Source: Nanobdellota archaeon (lineage in GTDB: Archaea > Nanobdellota > Nanobdellia > SCGC-AAA011-G17 > UBA489). From it: a stretch of DNA of 34,473 nucleotides. The stretch's first letter is position 1; every line of letters starts with the position of its first letter. Both the position numbers and the translations under genes were made by a program. Location: NCBI GenBank assembly GCA_030699455.1, contig JAUYMN010000024.1:1-34473 (forward strand), in the 5' to 3' direction. The notes under the pieces were generated by a model. That model was not told the DNA's origin and did not search any database. It worked only from the letters and a program-made list of their open reading frames with translations. Positions 1 through 8,002 of this stretch are shown here, piece by piece.

Positions 1-27
1 ATATAATACAAATTCATTCTTTATTTT

Positions 28-363
28 ATGAACATACAAAAAGGAAACATCATAAAAATAGGAAAAGAAAAATATGATGTGTTAAGTGTCATGGAAGAAA
101 TTGATAGATATGACACTGAAAAGAATGAATTTGTTGGAGAGCATACAGCAATAGAAATACATAAATTTGGAGATTCCTCTTTGCACGCTACACATTTGTT
201 AAAAATTTATCACAACAATGATAAAGAAGCAGTTTTATTAAGAATAGAGCAAGATAAACCGCCAAAATGGTTGGAGAAACTAAAGCAAAGAGGAATGATG
301 TTTAGCTATCATGATAAAAAGACTATTTCTATTGCTGACATTAAAATTGAGCCCGCCGAGTAA
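28..363 (+). CDS. Hypothetical protein, 111 aa
   Basis: I do not recognise this protein. It is small, charged and soluble-looking, without a signal peptide or membrane segment, and is rich in Lys, Glu, His and Ile. An AT-rich TATA-like stretch at 1-8 lies about 24 nt before the ATG, which fits the leaderless promoter layout of most first genes in this window. The stop codon at 361-363 falls inside a strongly self-complementary stretch (353-427), so the 3' end of the mRNA should fold. The downstream unknown gene has its own promoter. The start is the only ATG near the promoter. Function cannot be inferred; the reading frame is plausible but unsupported by any known family. Confidence 0.6.
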   Translation: MNIQKGNIIKIGKEKYDVLSVMEEIDRYDTEKNEFVGEHTAIEIHKFGDSSLHATHLLKIYHNNDKEAVLLRIEQDKPPKWLEKLKQRGMMFSYHDKKTISIADIKIEPAE

Positions 364-427
364 TATTGCACATAATCACCGTTATATTCTCCCGATAGGG
401 ATTGATTTTTAGTGCAACGTTCGGCGG
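353..427 (+). other. Nested hairpin element, candidate structured RNA or terminator
   Basis: Four nested complementary arms can be read directly: CCGCCGA (353-359) with TCGGCGG (421-427), TTGCAC (366-371) with GTGCAA (412-417), AATCA (374-378) with TGATT (403-407), and a terminal TCCC-GATA-GGGA hairpin around 390-401. The GC-rich arms stand out in an AT-rich intergenic region, a usual mark of a stable RNA in such genomes. It starts over the stop codon of the first gene. No C/D box pair or terminal ACA could be assigned, so the class is unknown. It could be a stand-alone small RNA or an mRNA 3' structure, and the strand is uncertain because inverted repeats read the same both ways. Confidence 0.4.
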
Positions 428-548
428 AGTCGAAAAAATCAAAGTCGTTGGGACTATATTGAAAAATAGGGGCTGGTGAGTGTATTCTTAATTCTAGAGT
501 AGTGTCATTAGAAAGATATTTAAAGTGTTGTTCTATTCCATTTATAAT

Positions 549-1061
549 ATGGTAAATCCAAGAAAAGAAGGGCAACCTGATCACTATCTGTTTGTCATAG
601 ATACGGATTCATATGCAGGGAATTTTGAAAGAGAAATGTGTGCATATGTTACTGGGCAAATTGGAGATTGCGGTGTAGGAGAAGAAACTGCAGAAGCAGT
701 AAAACAGGAAATTCCTGATACAGTTGCCCAACTTGAAGATTTGGTGGAATTGGTTCCTGATGAGCATGGATGTGCAAGACCTGTTTCAATTTTTCCAAAT
801 CCAAGATATGGAAATGATGGGCATGGAAATCATGCACTATTGACGGATGAAAATAGAGAACAATATCCATGGCCTGCATATAATAGTGTTTCCATGTTTT
901 TTCATTCAATTCCTGATTCTAAGTTGATAGATATAATGAAGCAACGAGCACAGGATGTCGCATCGCGAGGAGTTGGGCTTAAAGGATATGAACAAAAAGT
1001 GGGAATTGAAGGATTTAGATTTTTAGAACAACACACTACATACAAAGAATTGAATATTTAG
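549..1061 (+). CDS. Hypothetical protein, about 170 aa
   Basis: Unrecognised soluble protein. The open frame extends to a GTG at 525, but a TATA-like GATATTTAAA at 515-524 overlaps that codon, and the ATG at 549 lies about 27 nt downstream, so 549 is preferred as a leaderless start. Residues near the N-terminus read DHYLFVIDTDSYAGNFERE, and the middle contains a Cys/His/Asn-rich patch (HGCARP, GNDGHGNHALL). No signal peptide or membrane helix is visible. The acidic, Gly/His-rich middle might bind a metal, but no standard motif is present. The downstream neighbour is a site-specific recombinase, 233 nt away with its own upstream region, so no operon is implied. Confidence 0.6.
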   Translation: MVNPRKEGQPDHYLFVIDTDSYAGNFEREMCAYVTGQIGDCGVGEETAEAVKQEIPDTVAQLEDLVELVPDEHGCARPVSIFPNPRYGNDGHGNHALLTDENREQYPWPAYNSVSMFFHSIPDSKLIDIMKQRAQDVASRGVGLKGYEQKVGIEGFRFLEQHTTYKELNI

Positions 1062-1294
1062 ACACTACTCTTTTTCTCGCCAGCCACTAAATTATAAATT
1101 TCTCAACGATTGAATATAACCCTTTTTATGAGAATAACTTAATAATTTGGGGTATTATTGTCTGAAATCATGAAATTTTATATGTCATAAACAGTTTTTT
1201 TGTGTTCTTTGATTAGTAGTATAATCTATTAACTCGAAATATTTCTATTTATATTTGGGTTATCCTAATTAACAATATCAATATTTACCTGATT

Positions 1295-2110
1295 ATGGAT
1301 GTTTTGTATTTGATTAAAAAAGAAGGGCTGAGAAGAGGTTTAAGTCATAGGACAATTGTAACTTATTGTTATTGTGTTAAAAATTTTCTTAAAAAATGCA
1401 AAAAAGACCCAAAGTATATTACTAAAAAAGACATATTTGATTATATGGATTATTATATTGAGAATGGTTATTGTGGAAATACTATGAATGTTAATCTGAG
1501 TGCATTAAAGTTTTTATTTCAGGAAATTTTAGGAAAAAGATTATTGTATCATGTTAGATATTCTAAAACTCCTAAAAGTTTGCCAACTGTATTGACACAA
1601 AATGAAACAAAAAGACTATTTGATTCTATAAATAATAAGAAGCATAAATTAATGATTGAGTTGATGTATTCAGCCGGATTAAGGGTAGGTGAACTTGTTA
1701 ATTTGAGGAGTAGGGATTTTGAATTTGAAAATAATTATGGGTGGGTAAGAAATGGAAAGGGGAATAAAGATAGGATGTTTATGATTGCTGTGAAAATAAA
1801 AGAAAAATTAAAAGATTTTATACCAGATAAAGATTATGAAAATTTTATATTTAAGGGAAGGAGTGGCCATATCTCTAAAAAAACCATATATGAAATTGTT
1901 AAAACTGCAGCTAAAAGTGCAAAAATAAAGAAAAATGTTCATCCACATACATTAAGACATAGTTTTGCTACCCATTTGATTGAAAATGGATACGATGTGG
2001 CATCTGTTCAAAGTTTATTGGGGCATAATAGTCCTGAAACAACTATGAGATATGTACATATGGTCCCTAGAAAGATGATTTGTGTTAAAAGTCCATTTGA
2101 TGAACTCTAA
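1295..2110 (+). CDS. xerA: Tyrosine recombinase, XerA/XerC/D-like
   Basis: Site-specific DNA recombinase of the tyrosine (phage integrase) family, 271 aa, the size of archaeal XerA proteins that resolve chromosome dimers at a dif site. Residues 1-95 form the SAM-like core-binding domain. The catalytic domain follows with all expected residues: Arg130 in AGLRVGE, a beta-hairpin Lys around 155 in GKGNK, His218 and Arg221 in HPHTLRH, His244 in LLGH, and nucleophile Tyr253 in MRYVH. Nothing is truncated. The 233-nt upstream region (1062-1294) has no gene, and I found no convincing 28-bp dif-like site there. There are no phage genes nearby, so a housekeeping Xer role is more likely than a prophage integrase. 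The symbol is by analogy with archaeal XerA. Confidence 0.88.
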   Translation: MDVLYLIKKEGLRRGLSHRTIVTYCYCVKNFLKKCKKDPKYITKKDIFDYMDYYIENGYCGNTMNVNLSALKFLFQEILGKRLLYHVRYSKTPKSLPTVLTQNETKRLFDSINNKKHKLMIELMYSAGLRVGELVNLRSRDFEFENNYGWVRNGKGNKDRMFMIAVKIKEKLKDFIPDKDYENFIFKGRSGHISKKTIYEIVKTAAKSAKIKKNVHPHTLRHSFATHLIENGYDVASVQSLLGHNSPETTMRYVHMVPRKMICVKSPFDEL

Positions 2111-2154
2111 TGCGTTTCTATAGGAAGCTACATTTGCTAAATATACCTGAAAGA

Positions 2155-2162
2155 TTTATATA
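2155..2162 (+). promoter_or_regulatory. TATA box of rtcB
   Basis: TTTATATA centred about 25 nt before the ATG at 2184. This spacing predicts transcription starting at or next to the start codon, and it decides against the upstream TTG of the longer open frame. Confidence 0.65.
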
Positions 2163-2183
2163 TTGCTTTTTCTGAATGTTTTT

Positions 2184-5150
2184 ATGGCAATTCCTAAAGA
2201 AATAAAGAAAATAAATGATTATGTTTGGGAGCTACCTGTATCTTATAAGAAAGGTATGAATGTTCCTGCAAGAATTATTGTTAGCGAGGAAATGTTGAAA
2301 GCTGTCGATGATGGCGTTTTTGACCAAGTTACTAATGTTGCATGCATGCCTGGAATTCAAAAGTATTCCATATGTATGCCAGATTGTCATTGGGGATACG
2401 GAATGCCAATAGGGGGGGTGGCAGCGTTTGATTTGGAAAAAGGTGTTATAAGCCCAGGAGCGATAGGATTTGATATTAACTGTCTGACCAAAGATTCAAA
2501 AATTCTTTTGAATTATGGATGTTACAAAAAGATTAAGAATTTTGACAACAATTTTGAGAGTGATAAGATTTCATTTATGGATTTAAACAATAATTCAAAG
2601 AAAAGTTCCAATGCGGTACTATATATGAAGAAGATGCCAGACAACAGAGTTATTAAGATAACTACAAAGTCAGGCGAGGAAATAACTGTAACAGAAGATC
2701 ATCCAATTTATACTGGAAAAGAAATGATTAATGCTGGAGAACTCAATAAAGGGGATAATGTTGTCGTACATCCTTTTATTGGCGTTGAGTATTCTGAACC
2801 AAGCGATAAAATTATTGTCGATGAGAAAGACATTATTGCGCTAGTTGGTGATAGACCCAAGTTAATTGTGACATTGAAAGAAAAGGGATTATTGCCTTTA
2901 AGAGAAAATTCTGATAAACTTCCAATTCTTACAAAACTTTTAGGATTTATTATGGGAGATGGGTGGATTGGTAAGAACTATAATAAAAATAGGAAACAAG
3001 ATGTTTGGAGTACAAGGGTTATTGGTTCTGCTGAAGATTTGGAGACTGTTAGAACGGATATTAGAAATTTAGGATATGTAACCAATTATGTTACAACTAA
3101 AAAGTATGATAGCATAGTAAGTGAGATTAGTGGGGAAAAAAGAAATATCTCTGGAAAGTCAACTCAATTATATGTTAATTCTCAATCATTTACAGTTTTG
3201 CTAAAGGCTCTTGGAATGACAGAAGGAAATAAATCTAAAAATTTGTCTTTTGTTCCTGAATGGGTTAAAGAATCTCCATTATGGATAAAAAGGCTTTATC
3301 TTGCTGGACTTTTTGGAGCTGAAATGACAAAGCCTTGTCAAAGAAAGGGGGAATATAAATCGTTTACAGAACCAAGTTTTAGCCAAAATAAAATTCTAGA
3401 ATTGTGGGATAATAACTATGAATTTATTACAGATATTATTAATATGCTTTCAGAGTTTGGTGTTGAAGTTAATAATATTTATAACCAAAAAGGCGTTATT
3501 AATAAATATGGGGAAACTACTGGAAAAATTGCATTTAGAATTTCTGCAAAAATTGATAATCTGATTAATTTGTGGAGCAAAGTTGGTTATGAATATTGCA
3601 AAAAAAGAAAAGAATTGTCTATGCAAGCCCTGTCTTATCTTAAAATGAAAAGAGTAATTTTGAAGGAATCTGATTTATTTGTTGAAGAAATGAAGTTAAT
3701 CCATAATGAAGGTGCTAATAATGGTGAGATAAGTATTTTGGCTCAGCAGAATGGACACAGTGTATCACAGGTTCTGGGAAGGCTTTACAGTAATTCTAAA
3801 TCATCAAGGGCGTGCTCTGATTTTCCAACATTTCAACAGTTTATTGAAAAACATACAATTTTGAATTCTGAATTTGTTTTAGATGAGATTACAGATATAG
3901 AGGAAATTAATTATAGAGATTATGTTTATGATTTCACAATGAATGATGAAAATCATAATTTTATAGCAAATTCAATAGTTACGAGTAACTGTGGCATGAG
4001 GTTGATTACAACTAATTTAACATTAAAAGAAGTTAAACCAAAGATAAAGCAATTGGTTGATCATTTGTATATGACTGTGCCTTCTGGCGTTGGTTGCAAG
4101 GGGTTTTTGAAGTTAAATGATAAACAATTTGATGATATCATGGTCGAAGGAACAAAATGGTGTGTTGACAATGGCTATGGGTGGGACAAGGATGTATGGC
4201 GCACTGAAAGTTATGGCAAAATAGAAGGAGCTGATCCTCAAAAAGTTTCTCAAAGAGCTAGGAGCAGAGGGATTAATCAATTGGGGACATTAGGTTCAGG
4301 TAACCATTATTTAGAAATACAAGTTGCACTCAAGGAAAATATATTTGATCCGGTGATTGCCAGCAAATTTGGAATTAATAAGGAGGATCAGGTTGTCATT
4401 ATGGTGCATTGTGGTTCAAGAGGATTTGGACACCAAATTGCTACTGATTATCTGAAGATTTTTAATGATGCAATGGGCAAATATAACATAAAAGTTTATG
4501 ATAGGGAATTGGCTTGTGCTCCATTTAAGAGCAAAGAAGGGCAGGATTATTTTAGTGCTATGGCATGTGCTGCAAATATGGCCTTTGCAAACAGGCAGAT
4601 GATTACACATAGGATTAGGGAAGGATTTTCCAAGGTGTTTGGCAAAAGTCCGCAGGAATTAGAGATGAATCTTGTTTACGATGTGGCACATAATATAGCC
4701 AAGATTGAAGAACATATGATTGATGGCAAAATGAAAAAGGTTTTGGTTCATAGGAAAGGTGCTACAAGGGCTTTTCCTCCCAAACATAGGGAATTGAATC
4801 CTGAATATAGGCCTATAGGACAGCCGGTTATTTTAGGTGGCAGTATGGAGACTGGCTCCCATTTATTAGTTGGAACACAAAAAGCAATGGATGAAACTTT
4901 TGGTAGCACCGCGCATGGTTCAGGAAGAACAATGTCAAGAACTAAAGCTAAGAAGGAATTTGAAGGAAAGAGTTTATTGGACAGCATGATAAAAAAAGGA
5001 ATTTATGTCAGAAGTGGGAGCATGAAAGGATTGGCTGAGGAAGCAGGTGGTGCTTATAAAAATATTAATCAGGTTGTGGGAGTTTTAGATAGCTATGGAA
5101 TAACTAAGAAGGTTGTTGGTTTGAAACCGATAGGTAATGTTAAAGGGTAG
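2184..5150 (+). CDS. rtcB: RtcB tRNA-splicing ligase containing an intein
   Basis: RtcB joins the 2',3'-cyclic phosphate and 5'-OH ends left by the tRNA splicing endonuclease, using GTP and Mn2+. The precursor has 988 residues from the ATG at 2184; the frame opens at TTG 2163, but the TATA box position and family alignment favour 2184. Removal of a 503-residue intein leaves a 485-residue ligase, close to the usual length of about 480. Visible family motifs are CMPDCHWGYGMPIGG, the interrupted GFDIN/CGMRL, GSGNHYLEIQ, VHCGSRGFGH, DVAHNIAK, ILGGSMETGSHLL and STAHGSGR, whose His is the expected guanylylated residue. The intein sits directly before Cys100, equivalent to the Mn-binding Cys98 of Pyrococcus RtcB. 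Archease, the RtcB activator, follows 103 nt downstream. Confidence 0.97.
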   Translation: MAIPKEIKKINDYVWELPVSYKKGMNVPARIIVSEEMLKAVDDGVFDQVTNVACMPGIQKYSICMPDCHWGYGMPIGGVAAFDLEKGVISPGAIGFDINCLTKDSKILLNYGCYKKIKNFDNNFESDKISFMDLNNNSKKSSNAVLYMKKMPDNRVIKITTKSGEEITVTEDHPIYTGKEMINAGELNKGDNVVVHPFIGVEYSEPSDKIIVDEKDIIALVGDRPKLIVTLKEKGLLPLRENSDKLPILTKLLGFIMGDGWIGKNYNKNRKQDVWSTRVIGSAEDLETVRTDIRNLGYVTNYVTTKKYDSIVSEISGEKRNISGKSTQLYVNSQSFTVLLKALGMTEGNKSKNLSFVPEWVKESPLWIKRLYLAGLFGAEMTKPCQRKGEYKSFTEPSFSQNKILELWDNNYEFITDIINMLSEFGVEVNNIYNQKGVINKYGETTGKIAFRISAKIDNLINLWSKVGYEYCKKRKELSMQALSYLKMKRVILKESDLFVEEMKLIHNEGANNGEISILAQQNGHSVSQVLGRLYSNSKSSRACSDFPTFQQFIEKHTILNSEFVLDEITDIEEINYRDYVYDFTMNDENHNFIANSIVTSNCGMRLITTNLTLKEVKPKIKQLVDHLYMTVPSGVGCKGFLKLNDKQFDDIMVEGTKWCVDNGYGWDKDVWRTESYGKIEGADPQKVSQRARSRGINQLGTLGSGNHYLEIQVALKENIFDPVIASKFGINKEDQVVIMVHCGSRGFGHQIATDYLKIFNDAMGKYNIKVYDRELACAPFKSKEGQDYFSAMACAANMAFANRQMITHRIREGFSKVFGKSPQELEMNLVYDVAHNIAKIEEHMIDGKMKKVLVHRKGATRAFPPKHRELNPEYRPIGQPVILGGSMETGSHLLVGTQKAMDETFGSTAHGSGRTMSRTKAKKEFEGKSLLDSMIKKGIYVRSGSMKGLAEEAGGAYKNINQVVGVLDSYGITKKVVGLKPIGNVKG
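2481..3989 (+). mobile_element. LAGLIDADG intein in RtcB
   Basis: In-frame protein-splicing element of 503 residues. It starts with Cys1 (CLTKDSK) at the splice junction; block B is visible as TVTEDHPIY with Thr and His. Two dodecapeptide homing-endonuclease motifs follow, GFIMGDGW near intein residue 155 and LAGLFGAEM near 274. Block F reads YDFTMNDENHNFIAN, and the C-terminal end is VTSN followed by +1 Cys. The terminal Asn and both Cys nucleophiles are present. The penultimate residue is Ser where His is usual. The insertion point is the active-site Cys motif of RtcB; from memory this is also the site used in Pyrococcus RtcB. A HTH-like segment may lie between the endonuclease and block F. 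Confidence 0.95.
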
Positions 5151-5224
5151 TGTTTTTTAAGACAGGTTAGTTTTATTCTTCAAATAAACACTTATTGTTA
5201 TAATTGAGGCTAAATTCTAATACA

Positions 5225-5232
5225 TTTAAATA
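5225..5232 (+). promoter_or_regulatory. TATA box of archease
   Basis: TTTAAATA centred about 25 nt before the archease ATG at 5254, so the gene is probably transcribed from its own leaderless promoter rather than only as a tail of rtcB. Confidence 0.6.
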
Positions 5233-5253
5233 GGAACAATTTAGTTTGTTATT

Positions 5254-5685
5254 ATGAAATCATATAAATTTCTAGATGATGTAGCAATTGCAGATATTGC
5301 ATTTGAAGCTGAGGCAGATAGCTTAAATGGGGTATTTATCGCATGTGGTGAGGCTGTCTTTGAGACTATTTCTGATGTTGAGAAAGTTGATAAAATAAAA
5401 GTTTATGATATTTCTCTTAAGAGTGATACGTTAGAGAAGCTATTATATGATTTTTTAGAGACTATTGTGTATTATAAGGATACGGATTCTGTTGTTTTTA
5501 ATAGCTGTGAAGTTAAAATTGAAGAGAAAGATAATAATTTTTTGCTTAAAGGAAAGATATATGGTGAATATATTAATAGGAATAAGCATGAGTTATACTC
5601 TGATGTTAAGGCAATAACAATGCATATGTTCAAACTTGAGAAAAAAGGCGATAATTATAAGGCAACTGTTGTTTTAGATATCTGA
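5254..5685 (+). CDS. Archease, RtcB cofactor
   Basis: Archease promotes RtcB guanylylation and multiple turnover. The 143-residue protein matches the family in length and pattern: an N-terminal FLDD...ADIAFEAEA strand, the LEKLLYDFLE helix, a KIYGE turn, a DVKAITMH segment and the terminal VVLDI. The acidic residues expected for metal binding are present in ADI and in the terminal LDI. The usual His-Thr-Ala-Asp motif near the N-terminus is not intact, because it reads DDVAIADI and lacks the His. Placement directly after rtcB is the common archaeal arrangement and strongly supports the call. The ATG at 5254 follows its TATA box at leaderless spacing. Confidence 0.93.
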   Translation: MKSYKFLDDVAIADIAFEAEADSLNGVFIACGEAVFETISDVEKVDKIKVYDISLKSDTLEKLLYDFLETIVYYKDTDSVVFNSCEVKIEEKDNNFLLKGKIYGEYINRNKHELYSDVKAITMHMFKLEKKGDNYKATVVLDI

Positions 5686-5765
5686 GGCTTGTAGAAGAGA
5701 AATATTTAAAAGTATCTTTGATTGTTTTCATTAACATGTAGAGGTGACAAGAGGGTATTTTATTA

Positions 5766-6521
5766 ATGGCATCCAAGAAATCTTCTAGGCGTTCGAAATC
5801 AGCAAAAAAGACTAATTTAAGTAGTCAGGGTAAGGCTTCTACTACTGCTGATCTTGGCAAAAAAGTAGATCCAAAAAGACAGCAAGGGCTTGTTATCAAA
5901 TATATAAGAAATTTCTTTAGAAGGATTATAAATCAGATGTTTGCAAAGAAGAAGGACATCAAGCTGGGAATATATGGCCCCCCAAATGCAGGAAAGACAA
6001 CACTTGCAAACAGAATATGTAAGGATTGGCTTGGAGAGAGGATGGGTGCAGTTTCAAAGATTCCACATGAAACAAGAAATGTTCAGGTTAAGGAGAAAGT
6101 TACAATAAAACATGATGGAAAAGAGATGTCTTTCAACATAATAGACACGCCAGGAATCGCTACTAAGATTGATTATGAAGATTTTATGAACTTTAAGATG
6201 AAGACCCAACAGGCAAAAGACAGGGCAAAAGAAGCAACCAAAGGTGTAATAGAGTCGATAAAATGGCTTGATGAGGTTGATGTCTGCCTTGTTGTGCTGG
6301 ATGCCACAGATAATCCATATTCACAGGTTAATGTTACAATAATAGGAAATCTTGCTGCAAGGAATATTCCAGTCATGATAGTGGCAAACAAAACTGATTT
6401 AAGGAAGTCTAACATCAGGAGAGTAGAGAGTGCTTTCCCACAATATGATGTTGTTGGTATTAGTGCTCACAAGGGAAAGAATATGGAGGAATTTTATGAG
6501 TCATTGTTTAGGCTCATATAA
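5766..6521 (+). CDS. Era-like GTPase
   Basis: Small translational-type GTPase of the Era/Obg-like superfamily, 251 aa. G1 is GPPNAGKT (71-78), G3 is DTPG (127-130), G4 is NKTD (208-211) and G5 is SAHKG (233-237). Residues 1-65 form a Lys/Ser/Arg-rich tail with an amphipathic RNFFRRIINQMF segment, suggesting RNA or membrane contact. The C-terminal KH domain of true Era is absent. It heads an operon with DUF2073 and a DUF2072 Zn-ribbon protein, a conserved archaeal trio of unknown function. A TATA-like AATATTTAAA lies at about 5701-5710, and purine-rich GAGGTGA and GAGGG stretches precede the ATG, so translation is probably Shine-Dalgarno-led from a short leader. Confidence 0.92.
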   Translation: MASKKSSRRSKSAKKTNLSSQGKASTTADLGKKVDPKRQQGLVIKYIRNFFRRIINQMFAKKKDIKLGIYGPPNAGKTTLANRICKDWLGERMGAVSKIPHETRNVQVKEKVTIKHDGKEMSFNIIDTPGIATKIDYEDFMNFKMKTQQAKDRAKEATKGVIESIKWLDEVDVCLVVLDATDNPYSQVNVTIIGNLAARNIPVMIVANKTDLRKSNIRRVESAFPQYDVVGISAHKGKNMEEFYESLFRLI

Positions 6522-6533
6522 GAGGTGATTTAG

Positions 6534-6968
6534 ATGTTAACTTTACAGTTTGTTCCGTATAGTGAAATAGAGGGCTTGGATTCAAAGTCTAGGATTGGAA
6601 AATTATTAGATATAGTAAAACAAAGCAAAATTGTTTTGATGCAGGGGAGATTAAAGCCAGAAGAGGAGACTTTGCTGATTATGGAGACAATGGCTCAAAT
6701 AAAAAGAGAATTCAAAGGTGTTGAGATTTGCACAATATATCCTGAGGAAAAGGATTTGCAGTTTTTTAACAAAGTTAAAAAAGAGATGGTTAAATTTCTG
6801 ATTGGTCACAGGGATGGCGTTACTATTATTGGACCGTCCAGCATTGTAAAGGAAATAAGAAGAAATCCAAACAAAGTTGAATTATTAACGATGCCAGGTG
6901 TTGGTGGTTTTTCATCTAAGAAGGTTACTAAAAATGCTTCTAAGAAAGGTAAGAGGAGAAATAGATAA
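6534..6968 (+). CDS. DUF2073 family protein
   Basis: Archaeal protein of 144 aa that I recognise as DUF2073 from its pattern (LQFVPYSEIEGLDS at the N-terminus, KIVLMQGRLKPEEE, IIGPSSIVKEI) and its position between an Era-like GTPase and a Zn-ribbon protein. Its biochemical role is unknown. The C-terminal twenty residues are strongly basic (KKVTKNASKKGKRRNR), which fits contact with RNA or ribosomes. A strong Shine-Dalgarno GAGGTGAT at about 6522-6529 precedes the ATG, and the gene starts 12 nt after the GTPase stop. Its stop codon overlaps the next start by one base, so the three proteins are probably made together. Confidence 0.85.
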   Translation: MLTLQFVPYSEIEGLDSKSRIGKLLDIVKQSKIVLMQGRLKPEEETLLIMETMAQIKREFKGVEICTIYPEEKDLQFFNKVKKEMVKFLIGHRDGVTIIGPSSIVKEIRRNPNKVELLTMPGVGGFSSKKVTKNASKKGKRRNR

Positions 6969-7357
6969 TGCCACACCAGTGTGTAAGATGCTCTAAGATG
7001 TATGAGGATGGATCTAAGGAGATTCTTACTGGTTGCTCATGTGGTGGTAAGTTTTTCTTTTTTATGAAGGAAAAATCAATTCAAGAAGCAAATAAATTTA
7101 CACAGAGATTAAGTGAAGAAGATAAGGTCAGGATTGAAAAAGATGCAATGGATCTTATTGGCGATAGAACTGAAGATGAAATGTCTAAAGATTATCCGGT
7201 TGTGCTTGATCTTGAATCCATAAGAGTTTTGAAGCCAGGAAAATTTGAGATAGATCTTGTTGATTTATTTAGAGGAGAGCCTTTGGTGTATAAATTGTCT
7301 GACGGCAAGTATGTGATTGATATTGCTTCTACTTTTGAGTCTGCCGATAAAAAGTAA
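6968..7357 (+). CDS. DUF2072 Zn-ribbon protein
   Basis: Protein of 129 aa with an N-terminal zinc ribbon: Cys5-x2-Cys8 and Cys23-x-Cys25. A phenylalanine-rich strand (KFFFFMKE) and an acidic helical middle follow, then a C-terminal beta-rich part ending in YVIDIAST. This layout and the operon with DUF2073 and the Era-like GTPase identify the DUF2072 family. Function is unknown; the conserved gene trio suggests a shared role, possibly in translation or ribosome maturation, which is inference. It overlaps the preceding stop codon by one base, implying translational coupling. Confidence 0.85.
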   Translation: MPHQCVRCSKMYEDGSKEILTGCSCGGKFFFFMKEKSIQEANKFTQRLSEEDKVRIEKDAMDLIGDRTEDEMSKDYPVVLDLESIRVLKPGKFEIDLVDLFRGEPLVYKLSDGKYVIDIASTFESADKK

Positions 7358-7518
7358 TTTTCATGGTGGTTTTTTTAAGTTTTAGATTACGCTGATACTT
7401 TGTATATGTTATTTTTTCTGACAAACTTTTGATTCATCGGACAGGAACTGCTTCTTGGACAATACATGTATGACAAAAGTTTTTTAAATGGATATTCTAT
7501 GTTTTGTGGCTGGCAAAA

Positions 7519-7800
7519 ATGACAACTGATAACATAACTAATAGACATGGAAGACCAAGACACTCAGAAGAAATCATCTCTGATTTGGCAGAAATATTAA
7601 TCCGCAATGATGAATGCTTTTTGGAAGGGATTCCTGAAAGAAGGACACACGTGGAGGAAATTGCACACATTGTCGGTAGATATGCTTTCGGTTCAGGCAC
7701 ATTCAGCCATGATGTACTTGCTCCTTATAGGAGAATACTGAGGAATTCCGGATATGGTGAGATTTCCCCTGAAGATTTAAGTGGGGATACCAGGATTTGA
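7519..7800 (+). CDS. Hypothetical small protein, 93 aa
   Basis: Unrecognised charged helical protein. The frame opens at TTG 7504, but a TATA-like TTTTTTAAAT at about 7482-7491 places transcription start near 7515, so the ATG at 7519 is the likely leaderless start. The C-terminal six codons and the stop lie antisense to the acceptor and T-arm of the tRNA-Trp gene (7782-7868, minus strand). The sequence is rich in Arg, Glu, Ile and His and has no membrane segment. The overlap is tolerable because the genes converge, but it lowers confidence that the annotated C-terminus is conserved. Confidence 0.5.
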   Translation: MTTDNITNRHGRPRHSEEIISDLAEILIRNDECFLEGIPERRTHVEEIAHIVGRYAFGSGTFSHDVLAPYRRILRNSGYGEISPEDLSGDTRI

Positions 7801-7868
7801 ACCTGGATCTACCGGTGACTCCTTAATATCTGGAGCCGGCAACACTAACCGAGTTATGCTACATCCCC
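7782..7868 (-). tRNA. tRNA-Trp (CCA) with a 13-nt intron
   Basis: Reads on the minus strand as acceptor GGGGATG paired with TATCCCC, D-stem GCAT/GTGT, T-arm CCAGG-TTCAAAT-CCTGG and discriminator A. The anticodon stem GCCGG/CCGGT closes only if 13 nt (7817-7829) are removed between positions 37 and 38, giving loop CTCCAGA with anticodon CCA. The precursor forms a bulge-helix-bulge: central helix CTCC/GGAG, bulges AG|A and TC|A. The mature length is 74 nt; CCA is not encoded. A TATA-like TTTTTAAAT lies about 25-35 nt upstream on the minus strand. Archaeal tRNA-Trp commonly has an intron here, usually a longer one; this is near the minimum. Confidence 0.93.
7817..7829 (-). other. BHB intron of tRNA-Trp, position 37/38
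   Basis: 13-nt intron bounded by two three-base bulges flanking a perfect CTCC/GGAG helix. The intron provides GGAG and a six-base loop, leaving almost no internal helix. Confidence 0.9.
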
Positions 7869-8002
7869 ATAAGAGGTGATTTGAGCTATTTCATTTAAAA
7901 AGATAATGGAATTGCAATATCAGCCTATTTTAAACATTAATTAAAGCCTCTGTAGTATAGTATTACTTATAGGTAATGAAACATAGATTTATTATCGAAA
8001 GG

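Noticed and set aside
497-1070. 10-bp inverted repeats GAGTAGTGTC / GACACTACTC flanking the 170-aa gene, suggestive of a small mobile unit
   Set aside because: No target-site duplication or longer terminal repeat is visible, and 10-bp inverted pairs within a kilobase are expected several times by chance in this window.
1062-1294. Possible dif or att site next to the Xer recombinase
   Set aside because: I looked for two 11-bp arms around a 6-bp centre and found only short AT-rich imperfect repeats; not distinguishable from background.
1295-2110. Prophage integrase
   Set aside because: No phage structural, replication or lysis genes and no tRNA attachment duplication nearby; a chromosomal Xer fits better.
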